Source: Blastocatellia bacterium (GTDB lineage Bacteria; Acidobacteriota; Blastocatellia; UBA7656; JADIYM01). From it: a DNA stretch of 64,000 nucleotides. A program made the position numbers and the translations under genes. Of the stretch, positions 17,369 to 27,985 are shown piece after piece (the stretch's first letter is position 1; the number at the start of each line of letters is the position of its first letter). The notes under the pieces are model-generated. The model made no database searches, was not told where the DNA came from, and was given only the letters and a program-made list of their open reading frames with translations. The stretch is taken from NCBI GenBank assembly GCA_016705245.1, contig JADIYM010000003.1, positions 420,148 through 484,147 on the forward strand, given 5' to 3'.

Positions 17369-19537
17369 TTACTTGCCGACGGCCATTGCGGCCGAGATTC
17401 GGGAGCGCCAGGCCGACTCGATATCAGAGACGGGAACATCGATCGCCGTCGCGCCCCGCACGTCGATCCTGAGGCGGTCACCGCCAACGATACCGATCTG
17501 ACGGCACACGACGCCGAGGCGCGAGCAGATCTCGGCGATCTTCGCGACGGCCCCAACCGGCGCCGACGCAACGACACGCGAGGGTGCCTCGCCGAACAGC
17601 AAAGTCATCGCGTCGAGGTCGACATCGACGTCGACGGTGGCGCCGACCGCCGCTCGCCGGTAACTCGAGAAACAGCACTCGGCCAGCGTTACGGCCAGGC
17701 CGCCGTCCGAGCAATCGTGCGCCGACACGATCCACTCTTCCGTGATGGCCGTTCGCACGGCTTCCTGGACTGCCTTCTCGCGATCGAGATTCAGTTCCGG
17801 CAAAGGACCCGTCAGCACACCGCGCACCGTTGCGAGGTATTCGCTGCCGCCGAGCACGGGCGTCTCGTCGCCGATGAGCAGGACCGCGTGGCCCTCCCGG
17901 GCGAACCACTGCGTCGTCACGTGCTTCGGATTGTCGATCAGTCCGACCATTCCGATGACCGGCGTCGGATATATCCCCCGTCCGTCCGTCTCGTTGTAGA
18001 AGCTGACGTTGCCTCCGGTCACCGGAGTTCCGAAGGCGACGCACGCCTCCGACATTCCGTCGATCGTCTCGCTGAACTGCCACATCACCTCCGGTCGCTC
18101 CGGCGAGGCGAAGTTCAAGCAGTTCGTCACCGCCAGCGGCCGGGCTCCCGTGACCGAAAGGTTTCGCGCCGCTTCAGCGACCGCATGCATGGCGCCGAGC
18201 CGCGGGTCGATCTCGCAGTATCGCGCGTTGCTGTCGAGCGTCATCGCAATCGCCTTGCGCGTCTCCTTGACCCGGAGCACCGCCGCGTCCGATCCCGGGA
18301 GTACGACAGTGTTCGTCCGCACCATGTGGTCGTACTGGTCGTAGACCCACTCCTTCGACGCAATGTTCGGCGACGCGAGCAGCGCCTTGAGCGCGCCCTC
18401 CGCATCGACGTCGACTGCGTTGTGCAGCACCTCGAGGACGACCTGACCCTCGGGTCTCGCCAGCGGTCGATGGTAGACCGGCGCTTCGTCTGTCAGAAAT
18501 ACGTTCGAGATCTCGGCGACGACCTCGCCGTGCTCGAGCACGCGCATCTTCCCGTCGTTGGTTACCTTGCCGACCACGACGGCGTCGAGTTCCCACTTGT
18601 GGAAGATCTCGATGACTTCCCTGGCGCGCCCGTGCGATGCAACGAGCAGCATCCGCTCCTGCGACTCGCTCAGCATGATCTCGTACGGCGTCATGCCGGT
18701 CTCGCGCTGAGGTACGAGGTCGAGCTCGATCTCGACGCCCGTGCCGCCCCGGAATCCCATCTCGCATGTCGAGCACGTGAGGCCGGCCGCGCCCATGTCC
18801 TGAATGCCGACGACCGCGCCGGACCGCATGGCCTCGAGGCACGCCTCGAGAAGCAGCTTCTCCAGAAACGGATCGCCGACCTGAACGGTCGGCCGCTTCT
18901 CGAACGCCTCGTCGTCGAACTCGGCCGACGCCATGGTCGCGCCGTGGATCCCGTCGCGTCCGGTCTTTGCGCCGACGTAGATCACCGGATTGCCGACGCC
19001 TTCGGCCTTGCCGAGAAAGATCTGGTCGCGCTTCATGATCCCGAGCGCGAACGCGTTCACGAGGGGGTTCTTGTCGTAGCGGTCCGCGAAGTGCACTTCG
19101 CCGCCGATCGTGGGGACGCCAAAGCAGTTTCCGTAGTGACCGATGCCTCGCACGACGCCCTCATGCCGCGATCGGCGCGCGCCCATCGTGAAGATGTCGC
19201 GCAGAATGCCGCCGACGCCGGTCGCCGCGCCCTGGAAGGGCTCGATGAAACTCGGGTGGTTGTGCGACTCGATCTTGAACGCGACCGTGTAGCCTTCGCC
19301 GATGTCGACGATGCCGGCGTTCTCACCCGGTCCCTGGACGACGCACTCACCCGTGGTCGGAAGCCGCTTCAGGTGCACGCGGGACGACTTGTAGGAGCAG
19401 TGCTCGCTCCACATGACCGAGAAGATCCCGAGCTCGACAATCGTCGGGGGCCGCTCTAGCAGCTCGACGATCCGGTTGTACTCCTCGGGCGTCAGCCCGT
19501 GTTCGGCAATGACCTCTGGCGTAAACGGCTGCGACAT
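17369..19537 (-). CDS. purL: Phosphoribosylformylglycinamidine synthase, subunit II
   Basis: A 722-residue ATP-dependent synthase for step four of purine synthesis, the small-type PurL that works with PurS and PurQ (both at about 29.6-30.5 kb). I chose ATG 19537 because ACAGGAG precedes it; the longer frame extends into a palindromic repeat. Motifs include VMWSEHCSYKSS near the N-terminus, KIESHNHPS, GGILRDIF, GAKTGRDGIHGATMAS and the C-terminal AHDCSDGGLAVTLAE. It is intact and flanked by palindromes on both sides, so it is probably its own transcription unit. Confidence 0.97.
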   Translation of the reverse strand: MSQPFTPEVIAEHGLTPEEYNRIVELLERPPTIVELGIFSVMWSEHCSYKSSRVHLKRLPTTGECVVQGPGENAGIVDIGEGYTVAFKIESHNHPSFIEPFQGAATGVGGILRDIFTMGARRSRHEGVVRGIGHYGNCFGVPTIGGEVHFADRYDKNPLVNAFALGIMKRDQIFLGKAEGVGNPVIYVGAKTGRDGIHGATMASAEFDDEAFEKRPTVQVGDPFLEKLLLEACLEAMRSGAVVGIQDMGAAGLTCSTCEMGFRGGTGVEIELDLVPQRETGMTPYEIMLSESQERMLLVASHGRAREVIEIFHKWELDAVVVGKVTNDGKMRVLEHGEVVAEISNVFLTDEAPVYHRPLARPEGQVVLEVLHNAVDVDAEGALKALLASPNIASKEWVYDQYDHMVRTNTVVLPGSDAAVLRVKETRKAIAMTLDSNARYCEIDPRLGAMHAVAEAARNLSVTGARPLAVTNCLNFASPERPEVMWQFSETIDGMSEACVAFGTPVTGGNVSFYNETDGRGIYPTPVIGMVGLIDNPKHVTTQWFAREGHAVLLIGDETPVLGGSEYLATVRGVLTGPLPELNLDREKAVQEAVRTAITEEWIVSAHDCSDGGLAVTLAECCFSSYRRAAVGATVDVDVDLDAMTLLFGEAPSRVVASAPVGAVAKIAEICSRLGVVCRQIGIVGGDRLRIDVRGATAIDVPVSDIESAWRSRISAAMAVGK

Positions 19538-19628
19538 GGCGTCTCCTGTGGCGAAACTCGGCGTGAGTCGAACCGGGAACGTTAGCAGAGGATGCGCCCG
19601 GGTGGGAAAGTGGCCGGATTGGGGTGTC

Positions 19629-19739
19629 AAGAAGGCGTAGCCGTACAGAGAGCACAGAGTCACGGAGTGCACGGGCAGACAAACGGATCGTCTCTGTGTG
19701 CTTCGTGACTCTGTGCCCTCTGTCCGGCTACGCCTTCTT
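19629..19739. repeat. Palindromic intergenic repeat, family B (copy 1)
   Basis: Arms start with aagaaggcgtagccg and end with cggctacgccttctt. The inner parts carry cacagagtcacggagt and its complement. It lies upstream of purL and of the divergent secreted-protein gene. The right flank (cggtccctggctaccgg) also recurs next to copy 2 at 28519, so the mobile unit may be larger than the hairpin. Confidence 0.85.
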
Positions 19740-19918
19740 CCGGTCCCTGGCTACCGGATCGGGCAGGTCAGGTCCAATTTTCGTGTGAGGGGATCTGGTC
19801 GAAGAATCCGGTAGCTCTCATTGAAGGGCAGAACGTGCCGGTGCTGCACTGCCTCCGAGGCCAGCTCGCAGCGGTCGCAACGTGCTCACCTGGAACCCAC
19901 GTCAATAAGGAGCAACCG

Positions 19919-20371
19919 ATGAATCGCAAGAGCATCCTCACCGTAATCGCAGCAGTCGTGATCCTCTCCGCCGGCTTTGCCGTCGGAGCCCAGGTTTCGC
20001 GCCCGTACCACAACGGCAGTGTCTGGGGGATCGGCCAGATTCGCGTCAAGCCGGGCATGGGCGAAGCCTACAAGACCTATCTCGCCACCGAGTGGAAGAC
20101 CAACCAGGAGGCCATGAAGAAGGAAGGCATCATCCTCTCGTACAAGGTCATTTCGACCGAGGCGCACGGCACGCAGGATTTCAACATGCTCCTGATGACC
20201 GAGTACAAGGACCTCGCGACATACGAGGCGAATCAGGACAAGGCCGACGCCCTCGCGCAACGGATCGTCGGCGACGACAAGAAGCAGGAGCAGGGGTACC
20301 GGGATCGATCCGAGATGCGCGAAGTGCTTGGAAATCGGCTGGGTCGCGAGATCGTCCTGGCGCCGAAGTAG
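19919..20371 (+). CDS. Secreted protein, possible dimeric alpha-beta barrel fold
   Basis: A 150-residue protein starting at ATG 19919 after AAGGAG. An N-terminal signal peptide (about residues 5-22, ending near VGAQ) predicts export. The mature part has an IGQIRVKPGMGEAYKTYL opening, then SYKVISTEAHGTQDFNMLL and MTEYKDLATYEA. This beta-alpha-beta pattern resembles NIPSNAP- and monooxygenase-type ferredoxin-like barrels. That similarity is my reading, not a proven family. No enzyme motif is seen. It is followed by a tRNA-like hairpin. Confidence 0.8.
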   Translation: MNRKSILTVIAAVVILSAGFAVGAQVSRPYHNGSVWGIGQIRVKPGMGEAYKTYLATEWKTNQEAMKKEGIILSYKVISTEAHGTQDFNMLLMTEYKDLATYEANQDKADALAQRIVGDDKKQEQGYRDRSEMREVLGNRLGREIVLAPK

Positions 20372-20389
20372 GCAACGAACGGAGACCAG

Positions 20390-20455
20390 TGCGCGGACGG
20401 CCGCCGGGAGTCGAACCCGGAGCGCAAGCAACGGGCCAACTTCCCCGTCCGCGCA
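20390..20455 (-). other. tRNA-like hairpin (tRNA relic or structured RNA)
   Basis: On the minus strand, an 11-base perfect stem (20445-20455 with 20390-20400) closes a T-arm-like hairpin (CCGGG, loop TTCGACT, CCCGG at 20404-20420) and a short D-arm-like GGG-AAGTTGG-CCC. There is no room for an anticodon arm and no CCA end. It is therefore not a working tRNA, but it carries the T-loop signature. Confidence 0.45.
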
Positions 20456-20765
20456 TGTCCGTAAGACCAGACGCCGGACGATCAATCACGTCACGCGCTC
20501 GGAATCGCACCGTTTCCCGGCCGCAATGGCTATCCCCGGCCATTCCCACCGTCCCGTCCTTCCCGAACATCCCGACCATCGGCACATCCTCGCTCCACGA
20601 CCCCCCGGCAGGTGCCGGGGCCAGCCCTTCAGCGCGTCCAGATTCAGCCGTGTCGTCCGTGGTGTTTCGTCCGCCGCCGCAATCAACTCTTGATGTCTAC
20701 TCCCTGCCCCGTCAAACTGGAGACTCGCGAGGTCAAACGGTATAGCGATAGAGACTCTGGTCGGC
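20456..20765. other. Intergenic space without recognised gene
   Basis: This stretch between the tRNA-like hairpin and the ECF sigma gene has short open frames only. It includes a small GC hairpin (ccccggcaggtgccgggg) near 20606. It presumably contains the promoter of the sigma-kinase-CHAT cluster, but I see no clear consensus. Confidence 0.5.
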
Positions 20766-21341
20766 ATGCCCAGGACAGGTGCACCTTCACAACACGATGT
20801 CACGATACTGCTCGCTCGCTGGAGCGGCGGCGACAAAGCTGCGCTCGACGAGCTCGTGCCGCTGGTGTACTCCGAGCTTCGACGTCTAGCGGCCTCGTAT
20901 CTGCGGCGCCGGTCGGGCCAGCGCCCGCTCGAGGCGACTTCGCTCGTGCACGAGGCGTACGTGCAACTCGCCGATCAGACCTCGATAACCTTCGAGAACC
21001 GGGCGCAGTTCTTCGGCCTCGCGGCAAAGCTGATGCGCGACATCCTCGTCGATCACGCGCGGCGGCGGCACGCGGCGAAACGTGGCGGCAACCAGTTGAT
21101 GTTGTCGCTAGGAGAGGCCGACCGCGTCGGAACGAAGCCTGACGTCGATCTGCTCCTCCTCGATCTTGCGCTGCAGCGACTCGCCGAGAGGGAGGCCGAC
21201 TACAGTCGCGTCATCGAGCTGCGCTTCTTCGGCGGCCTCACCATCGAAGAGACCGCGGTAGCGATGAAGCTCCCGCACGCAACCGTCGAGCGGTACTGGA
21301 ACTTTGCCAGGGCCTGGCTTCGCCGCGAGCTCGAGGCATAG
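20766..21341 (+). CDS. ECF-family RNA polymerase sigma factor
   Basis: A 191-residue alternative sigma factor. Region 2 contains LVPLVYSELRRLAASYLRR and EATSLVHEAYVQL; region 4 contains RVIELRFFGGLTIEETAVAM and a helix-turn-helix ending in the VERYWNFARAWLRREL signature. This matches the ECF subgroup that often adjoins Ser/Thr kinases in Acidobacteria and Planctomycetes (family knowledge). It ends 6 bases before the kinase gene, so both are almost certainly co-transcribed. There is no anti-sigma gene, which suggests control by the kinase. Confidence 0.95.
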   Translation: MPRTGAPSQHDVTILLARWSGGDKAALDELVPLVYSELRRLAASYLRRRSGQRPLEATSLVHEAYVQLADQTSITFENRAQFFGLAAKLMRDILVDHARRRHAAKRGGNQLMLSLGEADRVGTKPDVDLLLLDLALQRLAEREADYSRVIELRFFGGLTIEETAVAMKLPHATVERYWNFARAWLRRELEA

Positions 21342-21347
21342 AAACGC

Positions 21348-23181
21348 ATGATGTCTCCCTCCGACATGCGTCGTCTCGAGGAGCTGTTTCATCAAGCCGC
21401 CCAGCTCGACGGCGAAGAGAGGGCGGCGTTCGTCTCGCATGTAAAGACATCGGAACCCGAGCTCGGTCTGGAGCTGCAGGCGCTGCTCGAAGCGGACGGC
21501 CGCGAAGGAACGTTCCTGGGTGTGCCGGCCATCGAAGCGGCTCTCGAGGTAATCGAGGAAGCCGCGTCGGAGGTTCACTTTGGGTCGCACGCTCGGCCGT
21601 TACACGGTCGTCTCGCCGATCGGAAAGGGAGGCATGGGCGAGGTCTTTCTCGCCGAGGACTCGCAGTTGGGTCGCAAGGTTGCGCTCAAGCTGCTGCCGG
21701 GTCGTTTCACGGACAGCGAGGATCGTCTGCGCAGGTTCATGCAGGAGGCCAAGGCGGCCTCGGCGCTCAACCATCCGAACATCATCACGATTCACGAGAT
21801 TGGCGACGCTGACGGCACGCACTTCATTGCGACCGAGTTCATCGAGGGCCACACGCTGCGCAGCCATCTCGCCCACAGGAAACTCGCCCTCGCCGAAGCG
21901 GTCGATATCGCGATTCAGGTGACGAGCGCGATCGAGGCGGCGCACAAGGCCGGTATCGCTCACCGGGACATCAAGCCCGAGAACATCATGATAAGGCGCG
22001 ACGGCTACGCGAAGGTCCTGGATTTCGGTCTCGCGAAACTCACCGAGGCGCAACCACCCGGCGAGGCGAACGTGGATACGCACCACAGCACCGCGATCAT
22101 GAGCGGCACGAAGCCCGGGATGATCTTCGGAACGCCGAAGTACATGTCGCCCGAGCAGGCGCGCGGCCTGGTAACCGATGCTAGGACCGACATCTTCAGT
22201 CTCGGCGTCGTGATCTATGAGATGGTCACGGGTAACGCTCCGTTCTCGGGCGAAACGAGCCTGGACGTGGCGGCTGCGATCATCTCGAGCGAACCCGCTC
22301 CGCTGTCCGAGGCAGTGCCCGGAACGCCTGCGGAGCTCGAGCGCATCGTCGCCAAGGCGCTGCGCAAGGACCGCCGCGATCGCTACCAGTCGACGCACGG
22401 CCTGCTCGTGGATCTGAAGAAACTCAAGGAGGAGCTCGCCTTCGGCGAGCGGCTCGAAAGGGACGCGTCGATCCGGATTCCGGCCGGACAACCCCAAGGC
22501 AGCGAAAGGAAGAACCGTACAGGATTACTGTTGGCGCTAGTCGGCCTCCTCATCGCGCTGCCGATCGCCGTCGCCGTAGTGTGGCCATACCTGCGACCAC
22601 CGGCGCCTCCGGCCACGGAGAGCGTTGCGGCGCCAGAGCGCTTCATCAGCTACTGGATCGAGGTTCAGAAGTACCGGGACGGCAAGCCATATCTGGAGCC
22701 GATCCGTCTGCGCGACGACATCAACTTCGAAAAGGACTATCGGCTGCGGCTGAACATTGGCAGCACGCAGAGCGGCTACCTGTACCTGCTGAACGAGGGC
22801 CCGGTGCTCGACGGAGGCGTGCCCTCGTACGTCGTGATGTATCCGACGACCGCCAGCCAGCCTGCGCTGCTCGCCGCCAACCAGCAGGTTCACATACCTG
22901 AGCCGGGCTGGTTTCAGTTCGACGGACAGGAGGGCGTCGAGAAGATCTGGCTGGTCTGGGCCGATCGCGCGGTCGACGAGATCGAAGCCGTGAAGCAGTT
23001 CTCCAACGCACGAGACAAGGGACTCGTCGGCGACGCAGGTCTGCGCGCTGGAGTTGACGCCTTTCTGAAGTCCCACTCCCCTGCCGCGACTTCGGTCGAG
23101 CGGAGCGAGGCCACTGCCGAAGCAACCCTTCGCGGCCGCGGTGATATCCTCGTCCACGTCATCAGGCTCTCGCACCACTGA
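21348..23181 (+). CDS. Transmembrane Ser/Thr protein kinase with C-terminal DUF4384-like domain, one frameshift
   Basis: Pkn-type kinase of about 610 residues after repair. The N-terminal helical segment (RRLEELFHQAAQLDGEER) is typical of acidobacterial kinases. The kinase domain shows the glycine loop IGKGGMGEVFLAED, VALKLL with the ATP lysine, HRDIKPENIM, LDFGLAK and GTPKYMSPEQARG. A transmembrane helix (LLLALVGLLIALPIAVAVVW) leads to an extracytoplasmic DUF4384-like domain (DYRLRLNIGSTQSGYLYLLN) also found in the protein at 26655. The N-terminal frame and the kinase frame join by removing one T at 21579-21581. Confidence 0.92.
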
Positions 23182-23250
23182 CCCTACGTCCGCCCGGACA
23201 CTCCGTGAGGGGGCTCACATCGAATCTGCGGTTCTTTCGTTGGAGTTTGT

Positions 23251-26200
23251 ATGGCAAGCAACACACGCACACTGCTTTCCCTCGTGCTCGTTCTGTGCTG
23301 CGCCCCAGACGTAATCGGCCAGTCGAGCCCGGATGCCCAATCGTTCGGTCCCGAGAAACCCGTCGAGCGCGCTATATCCGGAGCCGAATCGCATACGTAC
23401 CGAGTCGCGCTGACGGCTGGCCAGTTCGTTCTGTTCCGTCTCGACCAGAGGTCCCTCGACTGTGGCCTCGTCCTGTCGGCGCCGGACGGCAAGCAACTCG
23501 CCGAGATGGACTTCACCGGCACCGGCGAACAGGAATCGCTCGCAATCGAGGCAGTCACCACCGGCGATCATCGGCTGACTGTGCAGAGCAATCCGGCGGC
23601 ATCGTGGCTCGGCTCATACCGGCTCGAAGCGACGATCCATACGCCGGCATCGGCATCGGATCGCAAGCAGCTGGTTGCGCAAGCCTGATGTTCGAGAGCG
23701 TGGCGCTCCGAAAGTCCGGCCCGGATGCGGCGACGCAGTCGATCGGGAAGCTCGAACAGGCGCTGGCGATCTGGCGCGAGTTGCAGGAGCCGTCGTGGAT
23801 CGCAGTCACGTTGGGCGCCATCGGAGACGTACTCTACGGCACCGGTCCGGACAAGGCGCTCGAGTACTACGAGCAGGCATTGGCATCTGCACGCGAGTCC
23901 AGATTGCGGGCACGCGAAGCCGCCGCGCTGAGTGCGCTGAGTGGGTTCTGCTACGGCACGCGCGAGTATGAAAAGTCGATCGAATACAGCGAACAGGCCC
24001 TGGTAATCCAGCGCGAACTGAATGATCGGGCTGGCGAGGGCATCACGCTCAACGACCTGGGCATAACGTACAACACGATGCGTCGCGCCGACCGGGCCAT
24101 CCCTTATTACGAGCAGGCGCTGGCGATCAAGCGAGAGCTGAAGGACCGATCCGGAGAAGGAGGCACGCTCGCCGATGTCGGTTGGTCATACCTTGGCGCG
24201 AGCCGGTCGCAGGAGGCGATCGCGAGTTTCGAACAGGCGCTTGCGATCTTCCGCGAACTGAATGACCGGAGCCGCCAGGAAAGCGCCTTGAGCGGCCTTG
24301 GTGTCACAAGTCAGTCGCTGAGCCGGTTCGAGAAGGCCATTGAGTACTTCGAGCAGGCCCTAGTGGTCCATCGCGAACTGAAATCTCGGAGCAAAGAGGC
24401 CGTCACGCTCGCCAGTATTGCGAATGCGTATTCCGCGCTGCGCCGCTACGACAAGTATTTCGAATATGCCGAGCAGGCGCTCGCCATCGCTCGCGAGACC
24501 AAGACCCGTTACGCGGAAGGTCGAACGCTCAGCGACATGGGCGGGGTCTATCTCACGATTGGCCGCTTCGACAAGGCAACCGAGCACCTTGAGCAGGCAC
24601 TGGTCATCAATCGCGAACAGAAGGACGTGATGGTGGAAGGCTTCACGCTCCGCTCGCTCGGAACGGTCTTCAACAAACAAGGCCAGCCGGCGAAGGCCCT
24701 CGAGCAATACGAGCAGGCCCTGGCCATCTTCCGTGCCGCGAAATCCCGGCCGCACGAGGGCGGCACGCTGAACATGCTGGCGCAGGTCAACCGGTCGCAA
24801 CGCCAGTTCGAGAAGGCGATCGAGAACTCGGAACAGTCGCTGGCAATTGCCCGTGAGGTGAAGAATCCAGAGTACGAGTTGAATGCCCTCACGACTCTGG
24901 CCTGGACCGAGAATGACCGTGGGAATCTTGCGGCGGCGCGCTCGCGCATCGAGGAAGGGTTGAACGTCGCCGAGTCGCTTCGGTCCGATCTCGTGAGCCC
25001 GGCTTCGCGCACGTCGCTACTGGCTTCCGTGCAGACTTCCTACCAGCTCTACACGGACATCCTGATGCGCCAGCACAAGGCGGATCCGTCGAAGCGACTC
25101 GACGAACTGGCGGTCGACGTCAGTGAGCGGCAGCGCGCCCGCAGCCTCCTCGATCTTCTCGTGGAGGCCGGCGCCGATTTCCGCAAGGGAGTGGATCCGG
25201 TGCTGCTCGAACGCGAGCAGAGCCTGGCCAGACAACTCAGCGAGAAGGCGCGTACGCCAACTGACACGCCCGAGAAAGCTGCCAGAGTGAAGCTCGAAAT
25301 CGGCCAGCTCGAGACCGAGCTCGAACGGGCACAGGTCGCGATCCGCAAGAACAACCCGCACTATGCGTCGCTCGTTCAGCCACAGCCGCTCAAACTGAGG
25401 GAAATCCAGGCGCTGCTCGATCCGGACACGCTGCTGCTCGAGTACGCGCTTGGGACGGACCGCAGCTACCTTTGGGCGATCACCAGGGATTCTCTCAAGA
25501 GCTACGAGTTGCCAAAGGGAGCGGATATCGAGAAGAGTGCGCTCGCCGTCTACGGATTGCTGAAGACGCGCAATGCCGATATCTCGACAGCTGCCAGCGC
25601 GCTCGCCCAGATGGTGCTCGCGCCGGTCGCGGCTGACCTCGGGACCAGGCGCGTGGTCGTGGTGGCCGACGGCGCGCTGCAATACATTCCGTTTGCGGTA
25701 TTGCCGGCTCCGGCCGTTGCGGATGGGCGTCCGCTCATCGTGGATCACGAGGTCGTGAGCCTTCCGTCGGCATCGGCGCTGGCAGTCCAGCGTGCGGAGC
25801 TTGCGGGCCGGCAGCCGGCTCCGAAGCTTCTGGCGGTCATCGCCGATCCTGTGTTCGATGCCACGGATACACGGGTGAAGGCGGTTGCGCGAAAGCCTGC
25901 GGAGAAGGACGACGTGCAGGTGATCGCGGCGAACGACGCGCGAACGATCGAGCACCTCGCCGAGAACTCGAAGGCCGGCGCCGTGACGAAGCGTGTCGTG
26001 ATCCCGCGGCTTCCCTTCACCCGGCAGGAAGCCACGCGGCTGATCGCGCTTGCGCCGCCGAATTCGAGTCTCGGTGCGGTCGATTTCAATGCGAGTCGCG
26101 AGGCGGTGCTCGGCGGTGATCTTTCCCAGTATCGGTACGTGCACTTTGCGACGCACGGACTGCTGGACAGCGAGCGACCGGGTCTGTCGTCGCTCGTGCT

Positions 26201-26579
26201 GTCCATGGTGGATGCGGATGGCAACCCCAAGGACGGGTTCCTTCGCGCGAACGACATCTACAGCCTGAAGCTGCCTGCGGACCTCGTGGTGCTGAGTGCG
26301 TGCCAGACGGGGCTCGGCAAGGACGTGAAGGGTGAGGGGCTCATCGGATTGACGCGCGGCTTCATGTATGCGGGCGCGGCCCGGGTTGTCGTCAGCCTAT
26401 GGAACGTGAACGACAGAGCGACGGCCGAATTGATGACGAGGTTCTACGAAAGGATGCTGAAGCGGGGCGAGCGGCCAGCGGCTGCGTTACGCGCGGCGCA
26501 GGTGGAGATGTGGAAGCAGAAGCAGTGGCGATCGCCCTATTACTGGGGCGCGTTCGTGCTGCAAGGAGAATGGCGTTAG
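23251..26579 (+). CDS. Secreted TPR-CHAT (caspase-like) protein, one frameshift
   Basis: About 1109 residues after repair. ATG 23251 begins a signal peptide ending near VIGQSS. A beta-rich domain follows (about 30-145), then about ten TPR repeats of 40 residues, each containing (Y/F)EQALAI-type helices. A helical linker precedes a C-terminal CHAT domain (about 810-1109) with His in YVHFATHGLLD and Cys in LVVLSACQTGLG, the expected protease dyad. The frame breaks at about 23680-23687; one added base gives VAQALMFESVALRKSG. CHAT proteases often cleave a partner. The likely context is signalling with the upstream kinase and sigma factor. Confidence 0.92.
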
Positions 26580-26654
26580 CGTGAGTGGATCCGGCGGCGG
26601 GTTGCGGTTTCCTTTATGAAAGAGAAGGCCATCTCGGAAAGGGAGGATGGTGTC

Positions 26655-27572
26655 GTGAGGAAATGGATCTGTCTGTTTGCCGTCGGTCTCTTCATCCACC
26701 TGTCGGTGGCTCAGGCTGTCGCGCAGGATCCCGCGGGGCCAGATGATGGAACGCGGCACCTGTGGAACACTGCGTACATCGCCCCCGCACCCGGCACGAC
26801 CGCGAGAAGGCGCCCCGCGAGGCGAATCTACCGGATTGCTACGCCGAAGGTGCCAGTGGCTGGCGTGACTGCGGACACGGTGGTCGGCGTGACGCTATGG
26901 AGGCTGCGACCGGCGCGCCGGTCCGACGCCGGCGAGCGGATCATCACGCACGAAGGCCCGGATGCTGTCGATTGGGTGCCGGAGCGCGTGTCGTCGACGA
27001 CGCGGCTTGCGCAAGGCGATCGCCTGCGGATCAGCATCGAGGCGGCCCGGACCGGCTACCTCTACGTTGTCAATCGCGAGGAATATGCCAACGGCACACG
27101 CGGCGAGCCGATCCTGATCTTTCCGACGACGCGCACACGCGGAGGCGACAACCAGGTCCGCGTGGGCCGCGTGATCGAGATTCCTGCGCAGGAAGACTCG
27201 CCTCCGTTCTTCACATTGCAAAAGAGCCAGCCCGAGCACGTGGCGGAGAGTGTGACGATCATTGTGTCACCGACGCCGATCGAGGGGTTGAACATTACGG
27301 ACAAGCAGCTGCGGTTGACGGAGGAGCAGGTCGCGGCGTGGGACAAGCAGTGGGGCGGTCAGGCTGGCCGTCTGGAGATGCAGGGTGGTGCCGGCAAGCC
27401 CTGGACGAGCGCGGAGAAGGACGCTGGCTCGGACGGTACGCGATCGCTGACGAAGGCTGATCCGGTCCCGCAGACGGTGTTATACCGCCCCGGCGTCGCG
27501 AGCGACCGCGGCGCGTTGTACCAAGTGAAACTGAACTACGCCCGCCGTTCGCCACGGAACAGGGCGCGGTAG
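26655..27572 (+). CDS. Secreted DUF4384-domain protein
   Basis: About 305 residues. I prefer GTG 26655 because GGGAGG lies 9-14 bases upstream; ATG 26616 in the same frame is possible. A signal peptide (KWICLFAVGLFIHLSVAQAVAQ) is followed by a domain (about 70-210) with DRLRISIEAARTGYLYVVN and LIFPTTRTRGGDN. That domain matches the DUF4384-like region of the kinase at 21348. It is the last gene of the ECF-kinase-CHAT cluster, 75 bases after the CHAT stop. It may bind the same ligand as the kinase sensor domain, which is inference. Confidence 0.85.
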   Translation: MRKWICLFAVGLFIHLSVAQAVAQDPAGPDDGTRHLWNTAYIAPAPGTTARRRPARRIYRIATPKVPVAGVTADTVVGVTLWRLRPARRSDAGERIITHEGPDAVDWVPERVSSTTRLAQGDRLRISIEAARTGYLYVVNREEYANGTRGEPILIFPTTRTRGGDNQVRVGRVIEIPAQEDSPPFFTLQKSQPEHVAESVTIIVSPTPIEGLNITDKQLRLTEEQVAAWDKQWGGQAGRLEMQGGAGKPWTSAEKDAGSDGTRSLTKADPVPQTVLYRPGVASDRGALYQVKLNYARRSPRNRAR

Positions 27573-27610
27573 CGCCCGGCCGCGCACACACGCGACTGTA
27601 GAGCGGCAGA

Positions 27611-27887
27611 TTCCGCGACCGCGGACCGGTCAGTTCCGCGACCGCGGACCGGTCAATTCCGCGACCGCGGACCGGTCAACTCCGCGACCGCGGACCGGTC
27701 AACTCCGCGACCGCGGACCGGTCAACTCCGCGACCGCGGACCGGTCAACTCCGCGACCGCGGACCGGTCAACTCCGCGACCGCGGACCGGTCAACTCCGC
27801 GACCGCGGACCGGTCGATTCCGCGACCGCGGACCGGTCGATTCCGCGACTGCGGACCGGTCAACCTGGGCGACCGCGGAGCGGTCGA
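27611..27887. repeat. Tandem array of 23-base GC-rich units
   Basis: Eleven head-to-tail 23-base units (27611-27863) plus a degenerate twelfth. The core is ttccgcgaccgcgga followed by ccggtca. Each unit contains the palindromes ccgcgg and accggt. There are no spacers, and 23 is not a multiple of three, so this is neither CRISPR nor coding. The same core recurs in inverted orientation at 28425-28511. The stretch 27573-27610 before it shows nothing. Confidence 0.9.
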
Positions 27888-27984
27888 TGAAGAAGCCTGG
27901 GTCGCGCGCGGGCGAGTGCAGCGAGCCCTCGCGTGACCCGCGGAACCGCCGGCCGCCACGCACCGACCGCGGAGCGGTCGCATC
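27869..27984. repeat. Left inverted repeat flanking transposase remnant
   Basis: The outer part (27869-27927, gcgaccgcggagcggtcgat...) is the imperfect reverse complement of 28378-28437. The inner part (to about 27984) matches the region from 28328 more loosely. The outer tip is itself a small palindrome (gaccgcggagcggtc). Confidence 0.8.
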
Positions 27985-27985
27985 T

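Noticed and set aside
20455..20600. Purine or other riboswitch before the ECF sigma gene
   Set aside because: No conserved aptamer core could be recognised; only generic GC hairpins are visible.
20390..20765. tmRNA (ssrA) or complete tRNA on the minus strand
   Set aside because: The T-arm is present, but there is no CCA end, no 5' partner at the right distance, no tag-peptide frame and no room for an anticodon arm.
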